Source: Pontiellaceae bacterium B1224
GTDB lineage: Bacteria; Verrucomicrobiota; Kiritimatiellia; Kiritimatiellales; Pontiellaceae
Reading direction: 5' to 3'
DNA length: 64,000 bases
Assembly (NCBI GenBank): GCA_029432815.1
Contig: JAROBA010000029.1
Location: 16,082 to 80,081 of the forward strand
Numbering within the stretch: position 1 is the stretch's first letter; the number at the start of each line of letters is the position of its first letter. Below are positions 32,933 through 40,785 of the stretch, in pieces. A program made the position numbers and the translations under genes. The notes under the pieces are model-generated. The model made no database searches and was not told where the DNA came from. It saw only the letters and a program-made list of their open reading frames with translations.

Positions 32933-34345
32933 TCAGAATTCCAGTTCTCCTACCACCCTGTAAAATGCGGCACCGTCTCGCGTGTCGATTGCAAACTCAA
33001 TCATCGGTCCATTGGTGTTCGATACGCCTGCAACCTTAGTCCAAACCGCCTGGTTCAGATTAGAGGCACTCATCAGTGTATACGCCATGCCCGGATGATA
33101 ATCCGTCGAAACCTTCAGTCCGGAATCCGCAGTTTCAAATTTCTGCTGTCCCAGATCGGGCACATTGCCCGCCGCAACCGCAGCCAGCCAAGCCGCCGCC
33201 CCGTAATTCACACGTCCCCAGCCAAAATAAGGATCCCGCCCCAACGGGCCGAGATCAACCGCAGTCGCCTTCAGCACAGCGAGCGCATGTTCCGCTGAAA
33301 GCGATGGATCAATCGAAAACAGCGAGGCCAGGATCCCGGCCACCAGCGGGGCCGCAAAGCTCGTACCGCTGCCCGTTGCATAGCCCGATGCAGTCGTTGA
33401 ATAAACCTGATATCCGGGAGCGGCAAAGTCGATATGCGAGCCGTAATGCGACTGAAGAGTATCGTCGTTATCGGTCATCGATACCGCCACGATATAGGGT
33501 TGATTGGTATAATCCAGATAGCCGGCACCGTTCACGCCCGCCATCACCACAACACCATCGGTTTCAACGCGGTGGTATTCCGCCGCAAGGTTCAGCGTGG
33601 GACTGTCCGCTCCCGCCCAACTCAGATTCACCACGCGAATATCGTTATCGGCCGCCCAACGGATCGCGGCATCCATATATATGATATCTGACTCCGAACC
33701 GATGGCGTTGTTAACCGGTACCAGAGTACAGTTTCCAGCACCGGCAATACCGGTTGCATTATTCACCACCCCTGCCGCCAGACCCGCCGAAATCGAGGCA
33801 TGATTATCGTCTCCGGAATAGACCGCCACTTCATTCACCACATCCCATCCGCTCACGGAATTCGCCGCCAGGTCCGGATGAAAAAGATTAAAGGGCAGAT
33901 CCACAATAGCCACCTTCACGCTTGAAGTACCCGTTCCCCACTCCCATGCATCGGCACTCCCGATCACATCGTGGTGCCACTGGTATCCCAGCAATGGATC
34001 GGACGGTATATACTGCCGCTGCATCCGGCGGTTAGGCTCGGCAAACACCACATCGCTCCGGGCCGCCACCAGCTCAACCGCCTGGACCATATCGTCTGCC
34101 GCCACAGTCAACGCCAGCACCTGTCCCTGCCCCCGGAACTTAACCAGCACTTCCCCGGTCGTCACATCCGTATCGGCGGCCCGCACCCGGGCGCTCTGGC
34201 GCCTGGCACGCCGCAGTTCCGGAAGCCCTTGCCCCAGCACAGCCAGGTCAGACCGATCCAACTCGGAAAGGCGCAATGCCCCCGCATCGGCCCAGGCCAG
34301 CAGGCCGAACAGCACAAACACACAACTGCGATGCCATCGTCTCAT
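32933..34345 (-). CDS. Exported subtilisin-like (S8) serine protease
   Basis: This 470-residue protein has a signal peptide (residues 1-22), a propeptide-like region (about 25-125) and an S8 catalytic domain. The catalytic triad is Asp149 (VAIVDLPFNLFHPDL), His182 (DDNHASISAGLAAGVV) and Ser329 (GSGTSFAAPLVAGI), with oxyanion Asn272 (MAGVNGAG). The His block departs from the usual HGTxVAG, so specificity may be unusual. The C-terminal module (about 400-470, YTLMSASNLNQAVWTKV … AAFYRVVG) is shared with other operon proteins. The ATG at 34345 overlaps the preceding stop (TAATG). It may mature the giant protein or its partners outside the cell; this is inferred from the operon only. Confidence 0.88.
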   Translation of the reverse strand: MRRWHRSCVFVLFGLLAWADAGALRLSELDRSDLAVLGQGLPELRRARRQSARVRAADTDVTTGEVLVKFRGQGQVLALTVAADDMVQAVELVAARSDVVFAEPNRRMQRQYIPSDPLLGYQWHHDVIGSADAWEWGTGTSSVKVAIVDLPFNLFHPDLAANSVSGWDVVNEVAVYSGDDNHASISAGLAAGVVNNATGIAGAGNCTLVPVNNAIGSESDIIYMDAAIRWAADNDIRVVNLSWAGADSPTLNLAAEYHRVETDGVVVMAGVNGAGYLDYTNQPYIVAVSMTDNDDTLQSHYGSHIDFAAPGYQVYSTTASGYATGSGTSFAAPLVAGILASLFSIDPSLSAEHALAVLKATAVDLGPLGRDPYFGWGRVNYGAAAWLAAVAAGNVPDLGQQKFETADSGLKVSTDYHPGMAYTLMSASNLNQAVWTKVAGVSNTNGPMIEFAIDTRDGAAFYRVVGELEF

Positions 34346-35961
34346 TACCTTTCCACGGATATCCTGTAAAATGCAGGCAAGCCTGCCGGTGCAGTGCGTT
34401 CCCGATAGGTGTTGGCCGGCGGTGTGGCCTGAATTTCCCCGGAAACTTGCCAGAACCCTTCCTGCAGATTGACCGATCTCCAGACCTTGTACGTCCGGTT
34501 CGAAACACTCGGCCAGACCAGTGTGGCCGAACTTCCGATATCGGAGGTGAAACTGACCACAAGCGCATCGACCCTGTTGGTAGGCGACGTGCCGGCCACC
34601 CATTCTTCCCATGTGAGCATGCCATCGTTGTCGTGATCAATCAGTCCGGCAGTTTCCCAGGCGTTGGTAAAGCCGTTCTCATAGAGCCAGCTTTGCGGCA
34701 CTCCGTTGCCCGTCGTATTTTCGGAAAACAGCGCAAAGATCGAACGCGGCTGGGTCATTGGAACATCCAGCTCGTCGCCGTACAGCGTGGTTCCGATCAC
34801 GTCGCCCGTCCATTGATCGATATGATAAAACAGATCCGGCAGTGCCGTCAGAGTGATGACCGATCCGGCATCCACCCATTGATCCGGCTCGTCCACCTGG
34901 CCGAAAGCACCAGCGCCCGTATCCAGCCAGTATTTAGTATTCCACTGCCAGGTCAGCACCATGCTGTTGGTCATCTCAAGCTCAACCATATCCGTTGCGC
35001 CCGTTGTGGTACCTTCAAGCCCCGCCAGCGACCAGCCGGCCAGCGCATGCTGCGTTAATCCGTCGTTGTACAAGCTGTTGGTAACCGAACAACTGACCAG
35101 CGTTCCATAGGCGTTCGTGTACAGTCCCGGCGGCGGAACCGACAGTCCGGCGATTGAACGGATATCCAGAATTATCAGGTTGCCGATGAAACCCGTATCA
35201 GCCATCGCCACCTCAGTCAGGTTTGAAAATACAACATTGAACGAAGCAATCAGCTCCGCCTGATCCGAAGGCCCATAGAGGGTAATATCAAATCCGGTGA
35301 TGCCGCTCTGATCCATGTTCACGTGGGTGGCTTCCGAAAAAAGACTGCTCAAATCAAAGTAGACCTCGTTGCCTGAAACGCCGTCGCCAACAAACGAAGC
35401 AATCGGCCCGGCGGCACCTGTGGCCGTCAGTACCCCCACCGCCCCATCGGCCGTCGGGGCGAATATGGAAGGATCCAGCTGAAGCAGCAGCTGCCGCGAC
35501 TCCAGCACAAAATCATTTTCCAGTTCCGTGGTCACGGCCAACAAGCCGTTCGTCGGCCAGACCGCTCCACCGTTTTCGTTGGAGGCATGCACCCGGCAAT
35601 AGTAGGTCGTCAGCGGTTCGCATCCGCTAATCCGGTGCAGCGCCAGCCCCTTGGCATCCGCTCCGTCCTGAATCGCGCGCATGTCCGCACGCCGGAAATA
35701 GTTTGTCGTCTGCGACGGGTCGCCCGTATAGACCGGCGACACTTCAGTGCCGACCACGCCCATCAGATTCGAAGTTCCCGCCGCATCGGCAAAGATCTCC
35801 ACCCAGCTCCCGGCAGACTCTGTGGTCCGCACAAAAAGATCAAACTGCGAAGGCGTTGCATTCACCGCCATGCACTGATCAATTTCCGGTGCCGCCCCGG
35901 CACCAGCTGCCAACCATAGGGCGACCCCGAAAATCGGCAATCTTATTGGCTGCTTATTCAT
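34345..35961 (-). CDS. Secreted multidomain β-sheet protein, function unknown
   Basis: This 538-residue protein has a signal peptide (LPIFGVALWLAAGAGA) and a β-rich N-terminal half resembling fibronectin-type folds (TTYYCRVHASNENGG). A bacterial-repeat segment (LFYHIDQWTGDVIG) is followed by one calcium-loop element DHDNDGMLTWEEWVAGT and a C-terminal module ending AFYRISVER. The last two features occur in the other operon proteins too. No catalytic motif is seen. It overlaps the rhodanese gene by 8 nt and the protease gene by 1 nt (TAATG), so it is translated together with them. A structural or adhesin-like role in the extracellular assembly is the best guess. Confidence 0.7.
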   Translation of the reverse strand: MNKQPIRLPIFGVALWLAAGAGAAPEIDQCMAVNATPSQFDLFVRTTESAGSWVEIFADAAGTSNLMGVVGTEVSPVYTGDPSQTTNYFRRADMRAIQDGADAKGLALHRISGCEPLTTYYCRVHASNENGGAVWPTNGLLAVTTELENDFVLESRQLLLQLDPSIFAPTADGAVGVLTATGAAGPIASFVGDGVSGNEVYFDLSSLFSEATHVNMDQSGITGFDITLYGPSDQAELIASFNVVFSNLTEVAMADTGFIGNLIILDIRSIAGLSVPPPGLYTNAYGTLVSCSVTNSLYNDGLTQHALAGWSLAGLEGTTTGATDMVELEMTNSMVLTWQWNTKYWLDTGAGAFGQVDEPDQWVDAGSVITLTALPDLFYHIDQWTGDVIGTTLYGDELDVPMTQPRSIFALFSENTTGNGVPQSWLYENGFTNAWETAGLIDHDNDGMLTWEEWVAGTSPTNRVDALVVSFTSDIGSSATLVWPSVSNRTYKVWRSVNLQEGFWQVSGEIQATPPANTYRERTAPAGLPAFYRISVER

Positions 35962-36793
35962 CGTCTTCCTCCACCGTCTGCGCCCCCATGCCCATCCGCT
36001 TCAGTCCGGGAGCTCCGTCGCGCTCGATGATCCGTTCACCGCCGGCGAGGATCACCACCCGGCGGAAACCGTTCGCCCGCAGCATGCGCGCGATCTTCTC
36101 GGCCTCTCCGTCACCGTTATCAATAAGCACCATCACCGGCACCTTTTCCGGCTCAGACGACATGCGGCTTACTCCTTCGCTCCCACCGGTACGTCGGGCC
36201 ACGGCATCGACCTCGAACGGCGACTTCACCACCGGTCGTCCCGGAAACTTTTCGTCCAGCGCAGTCAGCGTTGGCGCATCAGTTGTTATCCCCTGCCGGG
36301 TCACCCTCCCGGGTGCTGATTCTTCCGGCTTACGCAGATCCACCAGCACCACATCATCCGCGCTGAGGTCGGAAATATCCTGATAAGTAATGTAGTCGAG
36401 CTGTTCCGGCTTGAAACCGACAGGCTCGGTGGTGGTGCCTTTATCCATTTCCCAGGCGGCATAACCCCCGTCGAGCGCCTCGGCATCGATGCCGCCTTTT
36501 TCGTTCAGCATCCGCACAGCGTAGGCAACATCCTCCGTCCCGAAACCTCGGCCATAGACCACCACACGGCCCAGCGCCGGCAGTTTTTTCCGGGCAACCA
36601 CCCGCTGCGGAATATTGATCGCGTTCGGGATGTGCCCAGCCCTGTAAAAGTTCGACTCGCGGATATCCACCACCGTGATCTTTACGCCCTGATCCATCAG
36701 CGCATTAAGTTCAGCCGTCGTGACCGCCCCTGCGCCCGACACAGCACAACATGCCGCCAGGACCATCCATTTTCGCATTCCTGTTTTCATCAT
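35954..36793 (-). CDS. Exported double-rhodanese-like protein without catalytic cysteine
   Basis: This 279-residue protein has a signal peptide (to about residue 23) and an N-terminal rhodanese fold (about 24-116: VVDIRESNFYRAGHIPNAINIP and LDGGYAAWEM). The sulfur-carrying Cys of VVYC is Gly81 (VVVYGRGFG). A second rhodanese-like half follows (about 130-270: VVLVDLRKPEESAPG and FRRVVILAGGE), with Asp/Asn at its Cys position (VLIDNGDG). It cannot act as a sulfurtransferase, so a binding, scaffolding or phosphate-recognition role is more likely. The start overlaps the previous stop (ATGA); an ATG one codon later is equally possible. The conserved place inside the secretion operon suggests a role in assembly. 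Confidence 0.85.
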   Translation of the reverse strand: MMKTGMRKWMVLAACCAVSGAGAVTTAELNALMDQGVKITVVDIRESNFYRAGHIPNAINIPQRVVARKKLPALGRVVVYGRGFGTEDVAYAVRMLNEKGGIDAEALDGGYAAWEMDKGTTTEPVGFKPEQLDYITYQDISDLSADDVVLVDLRKPEESAPGRVTRQGITTDAPTLTALDEKFPGRPVVKSPFEVDAVARRTGGSEGVSRMSSEPEKVPVMVLIDNGDGEAEKIARMLRANGFRRVVILAGGERIIERDGAPGLKRMGMGAQTVEEDDE

Positions 36794-39700
36794 TCCGGTC
36801 TCCAATCGTTGACAGCCTGCTGCATGTCGACCAGCAGCACAGCCGAAGCGGGAATCGCAAAGTCATAGCCGAGCAGCTGCCCCTGCCGAACCTCGGCAGC
36901 GAACCAGCGCCCTGAAGCGGGATCGAGCATGCGCAGTGCCCGAACCTTGTCGAGTCCCAGTCCACGCATCAGCCGGTGGGCCGTATACGGTTGCGGAAAA
37001 TCCGTCAGACTCACCACATTCACGCCCACCTGCAGATCCATGGAGTCCAGCGTGGATACCCCTATGTCGGCCACATAGGCATCGCCGAAACGTACCCAGA
37101 GGAAATCGCCTTCCACCAGCGGGAAGTTATCGCCGGTCGCGCCGCCGCTCCAGCTGGCCGTCTCCTGCACAAGGTTCGGCACCACCGAGGTAAAGCGGCT
37201 GATTTCCGTTACGCCGACCGCACTGTTCCAGCGCTCGAGCAACGCGAAGGCGTCGGCGGCCTGATCGGCCACCGATGCGGTCACCGGCACCGCGTTCATG
37301 TTGCGGAAGACAGCATGAATGGCCGGCAGACGGGCGCTTCTGACTTCACCGGCCTCAAGCCACGACAGCACGCGGCCATTGACCGACTGGTGGCTCTTCA
37401 CCCCTTCCGAGCGGGTCAACGGGATAGCCGCAAGATTCGAGAGATGGATCAGCCGCAAGTTAAAGAGGCCTGTTCCGAGCGAATCCTCCTGACAGCAGAC
37501 CCAGCCGCCATCGAGGAATGGGAACGCCTCATTTTCCGTCGTGTCGGTAATGCGAATTTCACGATCCCGCAGCAGATCATAGCCATAAAGCTCCACCTGC
37601 GAGTGTCGGTTGTCCTGCCAGACGATCCATTGATTCATCAGTGCGGGGTTATACTGCCCGTAGATGTTATCGGTGACACGGAACCAGTTGCCCCGCTCCA
37701 GATTCATGTAATAGATCTCGCCCGGTCCCGAATCGCGCCAGTCTGCCCAGACTACGCGCCCGGCCTCCACGTCGGGATAAAGCTGATCTTCAATCCCCGG
37801 AAGCAGTTCAGTATCCACTCCGCCTTCGGCAAGGTTGATCGCATGCAGCTGCCACGGATCGTCTGGACTGCTGGTCGACTTCGACTGATAGACGATCCAC
37901 GGCCAGTCGATGTCCGGATTGATCTCGTCGTTACCGAGCGACGAAGTGACCTGCACCACCGCACCGGTGTTGTCGAGATCGGCCATATAGAGATCCCAGC
38001 TTCCGTCGCTGCGGCGGCCCTGCCAGACGGCATATTGGCCATCCGTTTTCGGATTCTTCTGTGTGAAGCTGCTTGCAGTCAGCTGACGCGGCACAGTATT
38101 GGTCGAAAGAAGGTCGCGGGCAAAGATTTCCGGCGAACCGTCGCTCTGGTCCTGCCAGACGATCCAGCGTCCACGGGCATGCGGCGTGGCCGGTCCTCGG
38201 TCAGCAGCCGCCACCGTTTCCCCCTCCGCGAAGAGATCTTCCACCTCAACCAGCATCGTAGCGAAGTTCGTCTGCGACAGTTCATTCACGAGTGTCACGC
38301 GGACAGTATACCAGCCCGGAAGCACGTCCGAGCCGCTCTCGTTCTTGCCGTCCCAGACCCAATCCGTGGTGGCCGACGCCACATTGGAGAAAGCGGCCGA
38401 ACGCACCAGATCGGCTGCGGTGTAGTTATGGCCATAGAGCGGATCAGCAATCCAGCTGACCGTATGATACTCATTGCTACCTTCCATCGAACCGCCGACC
38501 TGTCCGCGCACATCAACCGAATGCAGACCGGGCACCAGTTTATCAACCGAGAATGGAACCGCGACGGATTCAATGGCGCGGAAATACCCCTCATCGATCC
38601 GCCAGCGGTAGTCGGTCACACCGGATCCGCCCACAGACATCGCAGCATAATCGAGCCGTGTCGGGCTGGCCGGCACACCGAACACCTGCACCGGGTAGAC
38701 CGAAGAATCTACTTCCCAGGAAACACTGAGCGCATCGGCTTCGACTGGATAACTTCCATAGCGCGGCCGACCGAGAATGTCCACCGTGTGAGAGCCGTTG
38801 GCCAGACCGGAGATCGCAATCGGGTCCGAAACCATCTGCTGCGACGACCAAGCTCCGCCGTCGACCCGGTATTTGTAATAATCGACATACTCGCCACCTA
38901 CATAGAGCGTGGCCGAATCGAGCGCGCTGGGCGAACAGGGGGCATTGCTGACCGTTGTCCAGGGCACAATGCCACGGAAGATATCCACCTGCGCATCGGT
39001 TGCGAGTGCACTGCCGGAAGCCGCGAAGGAGATACGGGTCGAACCGGGACGGATCGACAGCGCATCTCCGGTCAGCAGGACGCTTTCGACATCCTTGCTG
39101 AACTCCTGCAGGTTGGGTGGCTCGCCGTTCACGATGATGCGTACTTCATTGGTATTTTCGACATTACCCTCCGAATCAGAAGCAAAGAAGCGAACCGAGT
39201 ATTCGCCGGCTTCCCTGATCCAGAACGGATAGGCCGGCTGGAATGGCGCGTTCGTGATGGAGTAAACAATACTCACCGGGCTGTCATCGGTCGAAAGGAA
39301 GAAGATCTGCGTATCGTCGGTGATATAGTGGTTGGTGCCGACGCCGGCCTCGATGCCTGCAAATTCGATGGTCGTAATCGGCGGATCGGTGTCTGCCGGG
39401 ACACCGCTGTAGGTTACGGTGTAGCTGTTGGTGCCGAGATTGCAAAGGTCGAAGATGTTGAGATAGCTCAACCGCGCGTTGTCTGATTCGCGGTAGCGGA
39501 CATTCGTCCAATAGTTATTTTCGTTGATCTCCTTGCCGTCGCTGCGCACCACCGACTCGATCGGCAGCTTGGCCTGCTTCGGATCGTCGAGACGCATGTA
39601 GCACCAGTCGGTGCGGTCGGAATCAACCTCCACGAGAGCCTGCCCCGGCCCCGGCGGTGTTCCCAGCGCCGCGTTCTCAATATGGTTGACCGGCAGGATC

Positions 39701-40785
39701 TGCCCTTCACTTTCGTAGAGCGCATCGGGGATCATGTTTTCGTCCCGATCCGTATCGGCCAGAAAGTCTAAAATTTCGTCACGCCCGGCCTGATCGTTGA
39801 GCACCTCTTTCGCTATGAAATGCGCCACCAGGTTCGTGATCAGCGAGGTCTCCTCTCCGCCGAATTCGGGTGCGTGCGTGTAGGATGCATTGAATTCGAC
39901 AAACTCGCCGGAGAGTGTCGTGATCATATCCCATGACGCCTTGCGGGCGGTACCCGGTTCCAGATCGCCGATGTTGACCGTCAGGCTCGTGCGATCGAGC
40001 GGCGAGTCCATTACCCGCACGCCTAGCAGACGCGGGACCAGCAGCAGATGCTGAACATTTTCAACAATCCGCGGCTGCTCTGAACGAATCATCACGTTGC
40101 GGGCCGGACCATAACCGACATTCCGCACCAGCACGCCGAGAATGAACGGAATCGGAGCTTCAACGGTTTCGGTGAACGGATCGTCGCCCTGAACATCGCG
40201 CGGCTGGAAATAGGTGATATCCAGCAGCGGTTGCGGCTGCACGGTGATGATGTCCGGCACGGCAAAAAGCACGTCGTCCGGAAAATATTCGCCCTGAAAT
40301 TTAGCCGAAAGGTTACAGCCCACACGATAGCGTTTACCAGCGGGGTCCTGCCCGCCCGCTCCGGGTTTCGGCACGATGAACCACCGCACCACCGCCTTCT
40401 GGGTCGGAGCAATGATCCCCTGCCCGTTTACGTTGTTGATATTTTCCATCTCCGGGGCGCGGACAAAGAACCAGTCCGAAGCATTGTTTTCTTCGCTGTC
40501 GCCGGCGTTCGGATCGGTAAATGTGAGCGACGCACTGAAGTCGGTAATTGAATCAACCCCGTCATTGTTGGTCACCTCCAGCGTCGCCAGGAAGCCGATG
40601 CGCTCCATCGAAAGTTCCTGAAGAATTTCAATTTTCACCCGAGAGCAAACGCCCTGAAACTGCTGTTGCGCCATGGCAGATACTGAAAGCAGCAACGCCG
40701 CTGCCAGCACACCGCCGCGCACAAACCCAACCGGATCTTTTGTTTTCATCGTTCTAGTCCCATGGTTGTCAAAATACCGGATCAT
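36790..40785 (-). CDS. Large exported protein with CARDB-like, Ig-like and TolB-like propeller regions
   Basis: This 1331-residue protein has an N-terminal signal sequence (GGVLAAALLLSVSAMA), then about 330 residues of CARDB/NEW3-type β domains starting GVCSRVKIEILQEL. Ig-like and bacterial repeats lie in the middle (…ITTIEFAGIEAGVGTNHYIT…). A run of TolB-like propeller blades (about 860-1110) shows WIVWQDQSDGSPEIFARDL, YAVWQGRRSDG, WIVYQSKS, VVWADWRD and WIVWQDNRHSQ. A C-terminal module ends GYDFAIPASAVLLVDM. I chose the ATG at 40785, 7 nt after GGAGG and overlapping the giant gene's stop (ATGA); an in-frame ATG at 40749 sits closer to the signal. From memory, the N-terminal region resembles a segment that in other phyla belongs to the same polypeptide as the giant protein's C-terminal region. 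Confidence 0.75.
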   Translation of the reverse strand: MIRYFDNHGTRTMKTKDPVGFVRGGVLAAALLLSVSAMAQQQFQGVCSRVKIEILQELSMERIGFLATLEVTNNDGVDSITDFSASLTFTDPNAGDSEENNASDWFFVRAPEMENINNVNGQGIIAPTQKAVVRWFIVPKPGAGGQDPAGKRYRVGCNLSAKFQGEYFPDDVLFAVPDIITVQPQPLLDITYFQPRDVQGDDPFTETVEAPIPFILGVLVRNVGYGPARNVMIRSEQPRIVENVQHLLLVPRLLGVRVMDSPLDRTSLTVNIGDLEPGTARKASWDMITTLSGEFVEFNASYTHAPEFGGEETSLITNLVAHFIAKEVLNDQAGRDEILDFLADTDRDENMIPDALYESEGQILPVNHIENAALGTPPGPGQALVEVDSDRTDWCYMRLDDPKQAKLPIESVVRSDGKEINENNYWTNVRYRESDNARLSYLNIFDLCNLGTNSYTVTYSGVPADTDPPITTIEFAGIEAGVGTNHYITDDTQIFFLSTDDSPVSIVYSITNAPFQPAYPFWIREAGEYSVRFFASDSEGNVENTNEVRIIVNGEPPNLQEFSKDVESVLLTGDALSIRPGSTRISFAASGSALATDAQVDIFRGIVPWTTVSNAPCSPSALDSATLYVGGEYVDYYKYRVDGGAWSSQQMVSDPIAISGLANGSHTVDILGRPRYGSYPVEADALSVSWEVDSSVYPVQVFGVPASPTRLDYAAMSVGGSGVTDYRWRIDEGYFRAIESVAVPFSVDKLVPGLHSVDVRGQVGGSMEGSNEYHTVSWIADPLYGHNYTAADLVRSAAFSNVASATTDWVWDGKNESGSDVLPGWYTVRVTLVNELSQTNFATMLVEVEDLFAEGETVAAADRGPATPHARGRWIVWQDQSDGSPEIFARDLLSTNTVPRQLTASSFTQKNPKTDGQYAVWQGRRSDGSWDLYMADLDNTGAVVQVTSSLGNDEINPDIDWPWIVYQSKSTSSPDDPWQLHAINLAEGGVDTELLPGIEDQLYPDVEAGRVVWADWRDSGPGEIYYMNLERGNWFRVTDNIYGQYNPALMNQWIVWQDNRHSQVELYGYDLLRDREIRITDTTENEAFPFLDGGWVCCQEDSLGTGLFNLRLIHLSNLAAIPLTRSEGVKSHQSVNGRVLSWLEAGEVRSARLPAIHAVFRNMNAVPVTASVADQAADAFALLERWNSAVGVTEISRFTSVVPNLVQETASWSGGATGDNFPLVEGDFLWVRFGDAYVADIGVSTLDSMDLQVGVNVVSLTDFPQPYTAHRLMRGLGLDKVRALRMLDPASGRWFAAEVRQGQLLGYDFAIPASAVLLVDMQQAVNDWRPE

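Noticed and set aside
36976..39486. 836-codon plus-strand open frame opposite the propeller protein
   Set aside because: The translation is Arg/His/Gly-rich without hydrophobic pattern or motifs, while the minus strand encodes a clear exported propeller protein. It is a shadow frame.
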